This document shows positions 47,925 through 56,896 of a stretch of 64,000 nt of DNA, one piece after another. The stretch comes from Chryseobacterium gleum (GTDB lineage Bacteria; Bacteroidota; Bacteroidia; Flavobacteriales; Weeksellaceae). The stretch covers positions 1,302,001 to 1,366,000 of the forward strand of contig NZ_LR134289.1 in assembly GCF_900636535.1 (NCBI RefSeq), read 5' to 3'. The stretch's first letter is position 1; each line of letters starts with the position of its first letter. The position numbers and the translations under genes were made by a program. The notes beneath the pieces are model-generated. The model made no database searches. It was not told the origin of the DNA and worked only from the letters and a program-made list of their open reading frames with translations.

Positions 47925-48830
47925 TTAATGCTTGCCTCCATTTATTATTTTATAGATATGTAAAATTCCAGGAAATATCGCATCCATTGACTCCTCCGCT
48001 CCTTTTGTAGAACCAGGAAGTGCAATGACCAATGTCTCACCAATCATTCCGGCAATACTTCTGGAAAGCATTGAATAAGGAGTTCGTAATTGTCCGTAAT
48101 TTCTAATGGCTTCTGCAACTCCGGGAATTTCTCTTTCTAAAAGCGGACGAACTGCTTCCGGTGTTACATCTCTTTTCGAAAGTCCTGTTCCTCCAGTGAT
48201 CATTACAAGGGAAATTCCGTTTTGGACGTAAAAGTTTATTTTGCTTTGAATTTCCACAATCTCGTCAGGAATAATGATATAATCATCAATACTCACGAGG
48301 TTTTTCTCCAATGCTGAAATAATCGCCTTTCCTGCTTTATCTTCTTTTTTCCCTGCAAAAATACTGTCTGAACAAACTATTACGGAAGCGTTAATTCCCA
48401 CTCCAGAATCCTTGAGGTCTGATTTACCACCTTTTTTCTCGATCAGTCTGATATTTCTGATTTCTATATTTTTATCAATCGGTTTCAGCATATCATACAT
48501 TGTGAGTGCCACAACAGAAGCTGAATGCATCGCCTCGACTTCTACCCCGGTTTTATAAATTGTATGAATTTCAGATGTGATATAAATTTCCAAATCTCTG
48601 ATCTCAAATTGTATGGAAGTATATTCTATCGGAATAGGATGACAATCAGGAATAACATCACTGGTTTTTTTGGCAGCAAATAATCCCGCCGTTTTTGACA
48701 TCTCAAAAACATTGCCCTTCGGAACAGAATTGTTGACAATCGCATCAATCGTTTCTTGTGAACTAACGCTCAGGACAGCCTCAGCCATAGCTTTTCTGAG
48801 GGTATTATTTTTATGAGTAATATTAACCAT
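47925..48830 (-). CDS. moaCB: Bifunctional MoaC-MoaB molybdenum cofactor protein
   Basis: Start set at MVNITHKNNTLRKAMA (48830); the 67 codons upstream are moaE sequence in another frame. The first 150 residues are MoaC (KTAGLFAAKKTSDVIPDCHPIPI, GVEVEAMHSASVVALTMYDM), making cyclic pyranopterin monophosphate together with MoaA. The second half is MoaB/MogA-like (MITGGTGLSKRDVTPEAV, IALPGSTKGAEESMDAI), which adenylates molybdopterin. The fusion is known in Bacteroidetes. Four bp separate it from moaE. Confidence 0.9.
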   Translation of the reverse strand: MVNITHKNNTLRKAMAEAVLSVSSQETIDAIVNNSVPKGNVFEMSKTAGLFAAKKTSDVIPDCHPIPIEYTSIQFEIRDLEIYITSEIHTIYKTGVEVEAMHSASVVALTMYDMLKPIDKNIEIRNIRLIEKKGGKSDLKDSGVGINASVIVCSDSIFAGKKEDKAGKAIISALEKNLVSIDDYIIIPDEIVEIQSKINFYVQNGISLVMITGGTGLSKRDVTPEAVRPLLEREIPGVAEAIRNYGQLRTPYSMLSRSIAGMIGETLVIALPGSTKGAEESMDAIFPGILHIYKIINGGKH

Positions 48831-48834
48831 ATAC

Positions 48835-49275
48835 TTATTGCTTATTTTCTTTCCAAGTGTGAGAGTTATCTTCCAGTATTTCTTTGCCCCATAAAGGAAC
48901 TTCTTTCTTAATCCTATCAACCATTTCATCACAGGCGTTGATGGCTTCCTTACGATGCGCAGCTGAAGTGAAAACGAAGAGGCAGATTTCACCCACCTTG
49001 ATTTCCCCCAACGAATGGTAAATATGTGCACAGGTTAACCCATATTTTGCAATAATCTCTTCACGGATCTCATGTGCCTTTTCAAGAGCCATTTCTTTGT
49101 AAGCTGTAAAATGTATTGCTTGAACTTTTTTCTTGTCAATCATATCTTCGCGGATCTGACCAAGAAAAATACTGTGTCCGCCAATCGTGGTTTTGACCGT
49201 ATGCTTGGTAATGCTTTCAGCAACGAATATTGGATTGATAGGACCTTCGATAAAAATATCTTTGATTTTTTTCAT
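48835..49275 (-). CDS. moaE: Molybdopterin synthase large subunit
   Basis: 146 aa. GGHSIFLGQIREDMIDKKKV, FTAYKEMALEKAHEI, YHSLGEIKVGEICLFVFTSAAHRKEAINACDEMVDRIKKEVPLWGKE contain the conserved Arg and Lys active-site residues; the order and length are standard. With MoaD it puts the dithiolene sulfurs on the pyranopterin. Overlaps the moeB start by 4 bp. Confidence 0.93.
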   Translation of the reverse strand: MKKIKDIFIEGPINPIFVAESITKHTVKTTIGGHSIFLGQIREDMIDKKKVQAIHFTAYKEMALEKAHEIREEIIAKYGLTCAHIYHSLGEIKVGEICLFVFTSAAHRKEAINACDEMVDRIKKEVPLWGKEILEDNSHTWKENKQ

Positions 49276-50357
49276 TGTAAAATTGATTTTATGCCTGATT
49301 TAAAATGTTTTATTTCTTTATCCGGAAAATGACTTTTTAAAAGTTTTACCGCTTTCTGACTCCTGATTCCTGAAACACATACAAAACAGATCGATGTATA
49401 GCCATTCAATCTTTCCAAATTTTCTTCAAGTGTGCCAAATGGAAGTTCTAAAATCTTCATTGCTGAAATTTTAGGCTGTTCGTCCTCTTCTCTTACATCG
49501 ATCAAAATGCTTTTGTCATGATTTAAAAACGATTGAAGTTCTGAAAATGAATTTATTTCATCATTTTTATTAAGACTACAGAATTCTTCATAATCAAAAT
49601 TTTGAAATTCTTCGATGGTTTTTGGTCCCGCTTTTTCTTGATTTTCATTAAATTTAATTTTCATTGATTGATAATTTTTGGTATTAAAAATCAGTAACTG
49701 ATGAATCAAAGTCTCGGCTGAACCGCTTAATAACTTGATGACTTCATTCGCCTGAAAAGTTCCGATAACAGCCGAATGCGTAGGCAAAACTCCCGCTTCA
49801 TTACAATTTGGAACTTCACTCTGATTGGGCGGAACCGGAAATAAATCTCTATAATTGGTCATTTGATCTTCCTTCTCCACATTGAAGACCGAAACCTGAC
49901 CTTCATCTCGAAAAAGAGATGCATAGACCAAAGGTTTTTTCATCAGATAGCAGGCGTCGTTCAATAAATACCTTGTGGCAAAATTATCTGTACAGTCTAC
50001 CACTACATCAAAATTATGGATGATCGACAAAACATTTTTATTTGTTATCATTTCCTGAAATGCTATAATATCGATCTCAGAGTTGATTTTACTTAAATGT
50101 TCTACAGCAGCAATAACCTTAGGCACTCCTACATCCTGTTCACTATATAAATACTGACGATGAAGATTCTCAAATTCTATGGTGTCAAAATCCGCTACTC
50201 CAACCACTCCTACTCCCGTAGATACCAAAATCTGCATCACAGGACATCCCAGGCCACCCGCTCCGACCACCAAAACCGAAGATCTTGAAAGTTTTTCCTG
50301 TGTAGAAATTCCGAAACCCGGAAGTATGATCTGTCTGTTATATCTTTTTATATTCAT
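49272..50357 (-). CDS. moeB: ThiF/MoeB-type adenylyltransferase with C-terminal rhodanese domain
   Basis: 361 aa. The E1-like half has VVGAGGLGCPVMQILVSTG, DFDTIEFENLHRQYLYSEQDVG and VVDCTDNFATRYLLNDAC. The rhodanese-like tail ends with ICFVCVSGIRSQKAVKLL, whose Cys could carry persulfide. It activates the C-terminal Gly of MoaD and may supply its sulfur. Thirteen bp after moaD. A ThiF role is possible but the setting favours MoeB. Confidence 0.88.
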   Translation of the reverse strand: MNIKRYNRQIILPGFGISTQEKLSRSSVLVVGAGGLGCPVMQILVSTGVGVVGVADFDTIEFENLHRQYLYSEQDVGVPKVIAAVEHLSKINSEIDIIAFQEMITNKNVLSIIHNFDVVVDCTDNFATRYLLNDACYLMKKPLVYASLFRDEGQVSVFNVEKEDQMTNYRDLFPVPPNQSEVPNCNEAGVLPTHSAVIGTFQANEVIKLLSGSAETLIHQLLIFNTKNYQSMKIKFNENQEKAGPKTIEEFQNFDYEEFCSLNKNDEINSFSELQSFLNHDKSILIDVREEDEQPKISAMKILELPFGTLEENLERLNGYTSICFVCVSGIRSQKAVKLLKSHFPDKEIKHFKSGIKSILQ

Positions 50358-50369
50358 TTTAATTAAATT

Positions 50370-50603
50370 TTAACCACCTGAATACGGCGGTAATAATGCG
50401 ATTTCAGATGTATCAGATATCAGTTGGTTATTATCTGCTTTTAATCCGTCAACAGCAACCAAAAAAGTAGTTTCTTTTAATCTTGGAAATTCTTTATCAA
50501 GCATCAATTTCAGCTCAGCGATGGATATATTGTTTTCCAAAGAAAAATTATATTCATCGGTATTAAAGATCTCCGTAAGTTTTCCAAATATTTTTAGTTT
50601 CAT
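50370..50603 (-). CDS. moaD: Molybdopterin synthase sulfur carrier subunit
   Basis: 77 aa, beta-grasp fold, ending LPPYSGG; the Gly-Gly end is the thiocarboxylate site. KLKIFGKLTEIF at the start is typical. Lies between the TonB receptor remnant and moeB. Confidence 0.9.
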   Translation of the reverse strand: MKLKIFGKLTEIFNTDEYNFSLENNISIAELKLMLDKEFPRLKETTFLVAVDGLKADNNQLISDTSEIALLPPYSGG

Positions 50604-50614
50604 TTTAATTAAAT

Positions 50615-51479
50615 TTAAAAATGATAATTCACTGCTGTAATGAAGTTTCTGCCCTCTTTTGGATAGCCATAAGAAAGGTAATAATTTCGATCGAATAAAT
50701 TTCTAACACCAAAATCGAAGTTGACTTCTTTGACAATATTTACCGATAATTTTGCATTAAGCGTGTATCCGAATTTTGCACTCAATCTCACATCCATAGA
50801 TTCAGAATTCACTCTTTCTAATGATGGTTGCAACTGTGTTCTGTCAAATTTTCTTGAAATCAGATAATTATCAACTTTCAATAAAGAAGCAGAACCCATT
50901 ATGTAAAATTTATCTTGTCTGGTTCCGATGTTGAGCGCCGTAAAATAAGAATTCACACCCGTTCCGTCTGCAAAACCAACGCCCGATTGACCATCAATAT
51001 CCAAAGCTTTGATAGGTTTTCTGGATACTATGTTCACAGCTCCACCCATCGTATTTGATCCGTATTGCACGCAAACCAAACCTTTTTTCCACAGAAATAC
51101 TGTTAATGTCAAAAGTCGTAAAACGGCTCAAATCAAAATTGCCATCATAAGGCGTGTAAATAGGAATGCCATCAAAAAAAACAGGCGTTCTTAGCGAGTT
51201 GAATCCCCTAACCAAAATACTTCCCTCGTTTCTTGCATCCATTTGCGTAATGCTTACTCCGGGTAAAAGATTGACCGCATCTACAACATTCGTTTTATTA
51301 AAATCCTGAATCAACTGCGTATCAATCTTATGAATTGGGCCTTCATTTTTCTCTTTTCCAAAGATATTCACTTCCTGGATTTCGTAATAATTCTTTACAG
51401 AATCTACCTTTGTTTTTTCCTGTGCGAACACGTTCAATGATAGCAGAATTGCTCCTGCCACTGCATAATTCTTATTCAT
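50615..51479 (-). pseudogene. TonB-dependent receptor remnant, frameshift plus large internal deletion
   Basis: From the signal peptide (AVAGAILLSLNVFA) through the plug (NLLPGVSITQMDARNEGSIL, SLRTPVFFDGIPIY) the frame breaks at a run of six A (complement of 51083-51088); the other frame goes on with YGSNTMGGAVNIVSRKP. The barrel is only about 130 residues: early strands run straight into the family's end (FDFGVRNLFDRNYYLSYG...). Full receptors have 650-700 residues, so several hundred are deleted. It cannot form a barrel. Within the cofactor cluster it may once have taken up molybdenum or a metal chelate. Confidence 0.85.
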
Positions 51480-51481
51480 TG

Positions 51482-52045
51482 CTATAAATTTTTGTTGAAT
51501 ATAATTTCTGCATTCCGGAAGTTTTCGGGCGTATTTATATTTAAAAGTTGATGCTCAAAACTGTCTTCGAAATCTATGTAATGAGCGTTTTGTTGTTCCA
51601 GAAAGCTCGTCATTCTGAGGTTTCCGTTGTCGATGGTTTTCTTTAAATCATTCAGAATAGAAAAAGGATAAATGCCCAAAACCGGATATATTTTTTCGCC
51701 AAAACGCACGACATTAATTCTGTATTCTACTTTTTTTTGAAGAATATTTTCAATCAAATCCGAAGAAACGAAGGGCATATCGCAACTGCAAACAAAAATA
51801 TCTTCCTGGCAAAATTCTAAGGCGGAGCGAATTCCACCCATCGGACCTTTTTGTGTTGTAACATCTTTAATAATGCCCTTCGAAATTGGATAATTTGAAT
51901 GATTTCCTGAAATAAAAATCTCATCAAAAACAAAAGACAAATTATCGATAATGTGCTGTATCAAGGTTTTTCTGCCCAAAATCATCGAGGCTTTATCTTG
52001 TCCCATTCTGGAGCTTTTGCCTCCTGCTATAATGATGGCTTTCAT
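51482..52045 (-). CDS. mobA: Molybdenum cofactor guanylyltransferase
   Basis: 187 aa. IIAGGKSSRMGQDKASM is the nucleotidyltransferase signature, followed by TQKGPMGGIRSALEF and VCSCDMPFVSSDLIEN (metal-binding Asp). It attaches GMP to the cofactor, which matches a bis-MGD nitrate reductase as the client. Two bp precede the TonB remnant start. Confidence 0.93.
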   Translation of the reverse strand: MKAIIIAGGKSSRMGQDKASMILGRKTLIQHIIDNLSFVFDEIFISGNHSNYPISKGIIKDVTTQKGPMGGIRSALEFCQEDIFVCSCDMPFVSSDLIENILQKKVEYRINVVRFGEKIYPVLGIYPFSILNDLKKTIDNGNLRMTSFLEQQNAHYIDFEDSFEHQLLNINTPENFRNAEIIFNKNL

Positions 52046-52075
52046 TTTTTTGATTTTATTTAAAATTTTTAAACA

Positions 52076-52402
52076 TCAAAAAATCTCATCTTCAGAAAAT
52101 TTCATAAAATATTCCTCGGCTGTTTTGAATTTTTCCACAATTTTTTTTCCGTAATCTGTGAGTGAACTTTTTCCACCGGATTTCCCACCCGCTTCTTTGA
52201 TGACGATTTCTTTGGACGAATTGGCGTTGATGTCCCGCACAATTCCCCACGCCTTTCGATACGGAATTTACAAAATTTTTGAGGCTTCTGTGATAGAACC
52301 CAACTCGTCAATTTGTTCTAAAAGTCGGGCTCTTCCGATGCCGATATTCAGTCCGGATTCGGTTTCAATCCAGATTCTGCCTTTGATTTTCAGACTTTCC
52401 AT
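52076..52402 (-). pseudogene. ModE-like winged-helix regulator with an in-frame stop
   Basis: From the ATG at 52400-52402 the frame gives KIKGRIWIETESGLNIGIGRA, then GSITEASKIL and TAA at 52268-52270; the same frame continues IPYRKAWGIVRDINANSS, GGKSGGKSSLTDYGKKIV to a stop at 52076. Together 107 residues form the winged helix of ModE-type molybdate regulators (ITEASKxLxxPYRKAWxxV). The stop takes the place of the residue before IPYRKAW. Overlaps the moeA end by 13 bp. No TOBE/MOP domain. Confidence 0.8.
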
Positions 52403-53586
52403 ATTTTGACTTTTTCTCCGATGTTGATTTCAGTTGCGCCGTCGGGAAACTCCACCAAACAGTTGGCTTGTGCTACAGAATCCATTTTATAAGATTCCTG
52501 TGCGTTGAGAATGAGCACTTTTCCTTTTGTGTAAAATGCTTTCAGAAACTGGGTTTGATCCTTGTTTTTCTTCTTTGCAAAAGATTCCGAAATGGCAAAA
52601 TCTTGTTCTTCATCAAACTCTTTTCGTCCAAAACAACCGAGCAAAAACGGCTTCACATATTGATGATAGCAGGAGAAAACAGAAGCGGGATTTCCGGGCA
52701 ACGCAAAAACAAATTTCTCTTCAAGTTTTCCGAAGTACAAAGGTTTTCCGGGTTTCTGTCTTATTTTATAAAATAATTCTGAAACACCTATTTTTTCCAA
52801 AGCCGGTTTCACATAATCATAATCTCCGACAGAAATCCCACCGGTAATTAATAAAATATCCACCGTTTCTAAGCCATTTTTTATAGCAGAAAAAGTTGCT
52901 TCTTCAGTATCTCCTACGTGATAGACGAACGAAAACTGATGATTGATTTCAGATAAAGCTGATTGAAGTGTGTACGTATTAGAATTGTAAATTTCGCCAT
53001 CCAGAAGTGGTTTTCCTATTTCTACTAACTCATTTCCGGTATACAAAAGTCCTATATTTAATTTTTTGTAAACTCCTATTTTCTCAATTCCAAATCCTGC
53101 CAAAAACCCGATGACTGCGTGATTGACCAACGTATTTTCTTCAATTATTTTTGTTCCGACTTTGGTTTGAGAACCTTTCAAACGAATATTTTCACCTTTT
53201 GAAATTTCATCATCATTAAATTGAATTCGGTCGACAATTCTGGTCGTTTTTTCCTGCATAATCACGGTATCGACACCATCAGGAATTTTTGCTCCCGTAA
53301 AAATGCGCACGGCTTCTCCTCTATTCAAAACAAAATCGATTTTTGAAATCCCAGCTGGAATAATTTCAGTGACATTTAATTCTGAAAAATCTGCCAAATC
53401 ATCAAATCGAAATCCATAACCATCCATCGCAGAATTGTCGAAAGACGGAACATCTAATGTTGCAAAAATCGGTTCTGAGGTGTAAGAACCTTGTGCTTCT
53501 AAAATTGAGAGCGTCACTTTTTCTGTACGAAAAATTTGTGTTTCGATTATTTTTTTAGCTTCAGAAACGGAGATGAAATGGTTCAT
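52390..53586 (-). CDS. moeA: Molybdopterin molybdotransferase
   Basis: Start set at MNHFISVSEAKKIIETQIF (53586), giving 398 aa, the usual length; a longer upstream frame lacks family likeness. Landmarks: ATLDVPSFDNSAMDGYGFR, VRIFTGAKIPDGVDTVIMQE, ITGGISVGDYDYVKPAL and FALPGNPASVFSCYHQYV. MoeA inserts molybdate into the adenylated cofactor made by MoaB/MogA. Confidence 0.93.
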   Translation of the reverse strand: MNHFISVSEAKKIIETQIFRTEKVTLSILEAQGSYTSEPIFATLDVPSFDNSAMDGYGFRFDDLADFSELNVTEIIPAGISKIDFVLNRGEAVRIFTGAKIPDGVDTVIMQEKTTRIVDRIQFNDDEISKGENIRLKGSQTKVGTKIIEENTLVNHAVIGFLAGFGIEKIGVYKKLNIGLLYTGNELVEIGKPLLDGEIYNSNTYTLQSALSEINHQFSFVYHVGDTEEATFSAIKNGLETVDILLITGGISVGDYDYVKPALEKIGVSELFYKIRQKPGKPLYFGKLEEKFVFALPGNPASVFSCYHQYVKPFLLGCFGRKEFDEEQDFAISESFAKKKNKDQTQFLKAFYTKGKVLILNAQESYKMDSVAQANCLVEFPDGATEINIGEKVKIWKV

Positions 53587-53657
53587 TTTTGATGAATGTT
53601 GAATGTTTGATGATGGAAGATGGAAGTCTTTAAGGTAATTTCTTACACAATTTCGAC

Positions 53658-54266
53658 TTATTTCACTCGGGTTACTTCGATGCTTTTCAGCCATTTTACG
53701 TGGCGCGAACCGGTTTTCGTATCAGTCATACTTACTAAAATCATTTCTCCTTTTTCTTTCAGCGGTTTTCCGTTTTGCTCAAACAATACGAATACTTTTT
53801 CGCCAGTCGGATTGTTGAATAATTCTGCCCAGGAAAAGGTGGCTTTGTAATCGTCTGAAGCTCTTGCAACGATGTAGAAATTGCGGTCTTTATGCTCTTG
53901 TTGTGCGATTTTTGCTTTTTCCAAAATGTCGGTTAGCAAAACTCCTTTTGTAGATTCTACGCTATCTTTGGTCAATCCTGTCTGGCAAACAATTTTGAAA
54001 TCGTTGAGTTCTACGACTTTCATTTTTTTCAAAGAATCGACCGTTAAAGTCAATGGTGTTACGACATCCCCTGTTACTTTTATTTCTTTACTCACATATT
54101 TTAAATCATCTTTCTCGTCGTGTTTGTGGTTTTCTTTTTCTTCAGAATGTTTTTGAGAAGTTTTTGCAGAATTATCCGTCGCTGGATTGGTTGCTTCAGA
54201 TTTTTTGCATTGTACCATTGTGACTGCAATCATCACAATCGTAATCAAATTGGATAATATTTTCAT
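53658..54266 (-). CDS. Lipoprotein with sulfite-oxidase-like molybdopterin-binding fold
   Basis: 202 aa. Lipobox VTMVQCKKS (Cys20), then a charged His-rich linker (HSEEKENHKHDEKDD). The remainder, ITGDV-like VKVTGDVVTPLTLTVDSLKKM, IVCQTGLTKDSVESTKGVLLTDIL and FYIVARASDDYKATFSWAELF, matches the oxidored_molyb fold. The Cys of ICxT in true enzymes is here IVCQTG. These short versions often serve as periplasmic Mo proteins or heme-coupled partners; the role here is unknown. Confidence 0.7.
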   Translation of the reverse strand: MKILSNLITIVMIAVTMVQCKKSEATNPATDNSAKTSQKHSEEKENHKHDEKDDLKYVSKEIKVTGDVVTPLTLTVDSLKKMKVVELNDFKIVCQTGLTKDSVESTKGVLLTDILEKAKIAQQEHKDRNFYIVARASDDYKATFSWAELFNNPTGEKVFVLFEQNGKPLKEKGEMILVSMTDTKTGSRHVKWLKSIEVTRVK

Positions 54267-54336
54267 TGGTAATTATTTACGAATTGTCTGAAATCTTATC
54301 GTTATGTTTTTTTTATCCTATCGGTTGGCAAAATTT

Positions 54337-55335
54337 TTATCCGCCAATTTTTATCATACTTCTGTTGATGATTTTTTGGTTGTTTACATTTTCCATTTCG
54401 GAGAATTGTCCGCCTTTTTCTTTATGTTTTTTGATGATTCCCAATTTGATCAGTTCAGTTAAACTTTCATTATTTCTGAAAGATTTTAACAAATCAAATT
54501 CATCTGCGCCGAAAAGACAATTTTTCATTTTTCCGTCGGATGTGATGCGGATTCGGTTACAACCAGCACAAAATGAGTTGCTCATTGTGGAAATCAAACC
54601 AAAAACGCCCTTACTTTCTGCATCAATTCTGTATTTTCTTGACGTATCATTTTTATGGTCTTCCACCTTTTCGAAAGTGAAATGTTCTGAAACCAAAGTG
54701 AGCATTTCGGAAATCGGAATGACTTTATTTTTCTCCCAAGAATTCCCTGTGAAAGGCATAAATTCTATAAACCTCAACTCAATCGGATAATGATGAGAAA
54801 GTGCGATAAATTCTGGGATTTCGTCTTCATTAAAACCTCGCATTACAACAACATTTAGTTTTACATTGAACCCACGTTTTATGCTTTCTTTAATATTGTC
54901 CCAAACCGTTTGAAAAAGATCTCTTTTTGTAATATATTTAAACTTTTCCCGGTCGAGCGAATCGATACTGATATTGAGATTTTTGATGTTACATTCAGCA
55001 AGCAAATCAAAATATTTATGAAGCAGCACACCATTGGTTGTAATCCCAATATTCGCTCCCAATGTAGAAAGTTGTTTAATAATGGTCTCAAAATCATTTC
55101 TTACCAAAGGTTCACCACCTGTAATTCTGATCTTATTGATATTAAATTGTTGTACAAAAATTTTAGAAATTTCGAAAATTTCCTGACTGTTCATCAACTC
55201 GATGGATGGTGTGCTTTTGAACGGTTCATCGGGCATACAATACAGACATCGGAAATTGCAACTATCGGTAATCGAGAGTCGGAGATAATCATGTTTTCGT
55301 CCGAAGGAATCGAGTAAATCAGTAGGCTTTGTCAT
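54337..55335 (-). CDS. moaA: GTP 3',8-cyclase (radical SAM)
   Basis: Start set at MTKPTDLLDSFGRKHDYLR (55335), overlapping the upstream gene by 17 bp. Radical SAM motif CNFRCLYC, GGEPLVR, the second cluster FCAGCNRIRITSDGKMKNC and the C-terminal Gly-Gly (KIGG) are all present; 332 aa is standard. First step of molybdenum cofactor synthesis. Confidence 0.95.
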   Translation of the reverse strand: MTKPTDLLDSFGRKHDYLRLSITDSCNFRCLYCMPDEPFKSTPSIELMNSQEIFEISKIFVQQFNINKIRITGGEPLVRNDFETIIKQLSTLGANIGITTNGVLLHKYFDLLAECNIKNLNISIDSLDREKFKYITKRDLFQTVWDNIKESIKRGFNVKLNVVVMRGFNEDEIPEFIALSHHYPIELRFIEFMPFTGNSWEKNKVIPISEMLTLVSEHFTFEKVEDHKNDTSRKYRIDAESKGVFGLISTMSNSFCAGCNRIRITSDGKMKNCLFGADEFDLLKSFRNNESLTELIKLGIIKKHKEKGGQFSEMENVNNQKIINRSMIKIGG

Positions 55336-55603
55336 CGTTTTCAGCTTCTGAATTTTTGATTTGTCCAGTCGGAATATCGGGTACATATCTCAAAAAGAAA
55401 ATAGTACACAGAAATATAACAACAGAACCGATTGCGGAATACCAAGCAAAATCGATATGTTCTTTGTCTAAAGCTTTGTTAATGGTTCCGAACAAAAGCC
55501 ACATCTGCATACTGACCAACAAGATGTAAATGCTGATGATGGCAACCAACATCTCGTTGACGCGGAATGTTACTTTTTTGATGGGTTTCTTTCGTATTGA
55601 CAT
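55319..55603 (-). CDS. Small two-helix membrane protein in the nitrate reductase/moa operon
   Basis: 94 aa. TM helices EMLVAIISIYILLVSMQMWLL (about 18-38) and YSAIGSVVIFLCTIFFLRYV (about 55-74), with a charged C-terminal tail. It may belong to the DUF6755 group, which I recall beside nitrate reductase genes in flavobacteria; I cannot verify this. Its overlap with moaA points to co-translation. Confidence 0.6.
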   Translation of the reverse strand: MSIRKKPIKKVTFRVNEMLVAIISIYILLVSMQMWLLFGTINKALDKEHIDFAWYSAIGSVVIFLCTIFFLRYVPDIPTGQIKNSEAENDDKAY

Positions 55604-55626
55604 TTTGTTATTTTTTAATTTATTTT

Positions 55627-55735
55627 GAACCGTCGAATTGTTGCAACCCGGCTTAACGGTAATCCTTTTTTCGTTGAGAAAAGCCTATGCAAAAAAGATT
55701 GACTTCCTCGAACCACTTTCGTAGGTCTGGGAGTG
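55627..55735 (-). ncRNA. Candidate structured leader upstream of the small membrane protein/moaA
   Basis: This stretch is richer in G+C than its surroundings and holds several helices on the minus strand: CCTACGAA with TTCGAGG, CTTTTTT with AAAAAAG, and ACCGT with ACGGT. It ends about 25 bp before the start at 55603. A regulatory RNA such as a cofactor or metal switch would fit the place, but I cannot match a known class; a terminator array behind the Rieske gene is the alternative. Confidence 0.35.
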
Positions 55736-55769
55736 AAATACGGAAATTGTTGCCTAAATAATCATCGTT

Positions 55770-56297
55770 CTATCCGTGACCGTGCGTTTCCTTGGCTTCT
55801 TTGATGAAATCTGTCACGAAAATTTTATCATCTTTGATGACAACCGTTAATTGTGGAAGAGGTCTTGGTGGCGGGCCTTGAATGACAGAACCATCGTCGG
55901 GATTGAAAAAACCGTGATGACAAGGACATTCTATTACTTTTTCATCGTGATTGTATAGAACGGAACACGAAAGATGCGTGCATTTTTGCTCGAAAACCTT
56001 CCATTTGTCTTCGGCTAATCTGATAAGCATGTAAGGATTTCTGTGATCTTCGTTGATGTAGAAAGTCCGCATTCCTCCAATATTAAGGTCGGTGGTCAAT
56101 CCCACGAAATATTCGCCGAGTTTTTCTTCTTTTTTGAAATAATTAAACACCGGAATCGCCACATTTGCTAATGCTAAAGTCCCAGAAAAAAAGGTAATGA
56201 GTTTGATGAATTCTTTGCGGGAAACGTAAGCTGCCTCTCGTTTTTTGATGGGGAAATCGGCTTTCCAGGCGGGGATTTTTTTATTATCTTCTGACAT
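55770..56297 (-). CDS. Rieske [2Fe-2S] protein of the nitrate reductase module
   Basis: 175 aa. A Lys/Arg-rich N-terminus precedes one TM helix (LITFFSGTLALANVAIPVF), then a Rieske domain with CTHLSC and CPCHHGFFNPDDG, both cluster boxes complete including the disulfide Cys. GPPPRPLPQL is the usual Pro loop. It stays membrane-anchored, with the cluster side to be determined. Ten bp after the ferredoxin-type subunit. Confidence 0.9.
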   Translation of the reverse strand: MSEDNKKIPAWKADFPIKKREAAYVSRKEFIKLITFFSGTLALANVAIPVFNYFKKEEKLGEYFVGLTTDLNIGGMRTFYINEDHRNPYMLIRLAEDKWKVFEQKCTHLSCSVLYNHDEKVIECPCHHGFFNPDDGSVIQGPPPRPLPQLTVVIKDDKIFVTDFIKEAKETHGHG

Positions 56298-56307
56298 AGT
56301 ACTATGA

Positions 56308-56883
56308 TTAAAAAACTTTTAATTCTTCGCTGCCTTTCGGCATCATTATATTCACTTTGGTATTCACGACTTCTTTCCCGAAAATAAAGCGGTTGACTGG
56401 CGAACTGTTTGGTCTTTTCTTCGCAACATTTTCTCTGGTATCAAAGGTTAATGCGCCACTCGGACAAACTGTTGCACACATTGGCTTGAGTCCAGTACTT
56501 GTTCTGTCGTAGCACATGTTGCATTTCATCATCAGCATTGCGCTTTGGTCCGGAATCTGTGGAACTCCGAACGGACAACCGATGACACAATTGGCACAAC
56601 CGATGCATTTGGAAGTATCTGCCGTGTGTACGATTCCATATTCGTCTTTTGTGATTGCGTCTGCCGGACAAACGTTTGCGCAAATCGGGTCTTCGCAGTG
56701 CATACAAACCTGAACTGTGGTCTGAATCGTCTCTGCTCTGTCAACATAATGAATATGAATCATCGAGGTTTCTCCGTTGGTTTCACACTCCGCACAAGCC
56801 ATCTCGCACGAGTGACAGCCGATGCATCGCTGCATATCCACGAAAAACTCCATATCATTAAATTTTTCAAATTGCTCCGCCAT
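56308..56883 (-). CDS. Four-cluster ferredoxin-type electron transfer subunit (NrfC/DmsB-like)
   Basis: 191 aa. Four [4Fe-4S] motifs: CIGCHSCEMAC with CP partner, CMHCEDPICANVCP, CIGCANCVIGC and CNMCYDR...CATVCP. No signal sequence, so cytosolic. It would pass electrons from the membrane/Rieske partners to the Mo subunit encoded 13 bp upstream. Confidence 0.92.
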   Translation of the reverse strand: MAEQFEKFNDMEFFVDMQRCIGCHSCEMACAECETNGETSMIHIHYVDRAETIQTTVQVCMHCEDPICANVCPADAITKDEYGIVHTADTSKCIGCANCVIGCPFGVPQIPDQSAMLMMKCNMCYDRTSTGLKPMCATVCPSGALTFDTRENVAKKRPNSSPVNRFIFGKEVVNTKVNIMMPKGSEELKVF

Positions 56884-56896
56884 AATTTTTTAAAAT

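Noticed and set aside
48831..49031. 67-codon N-terminal extension of moaCB
   Set aside because: It lies within moaE in another frame and has no MoaC likeness; MVNITHKNN at 48830 is the natural start.
53587..53694. 36-codon extension of moeA
   Set aside because: MoeA homology begins at MNHFISVSEAKK; the extension overlaps the intergenic space and the end of the upstream gene.
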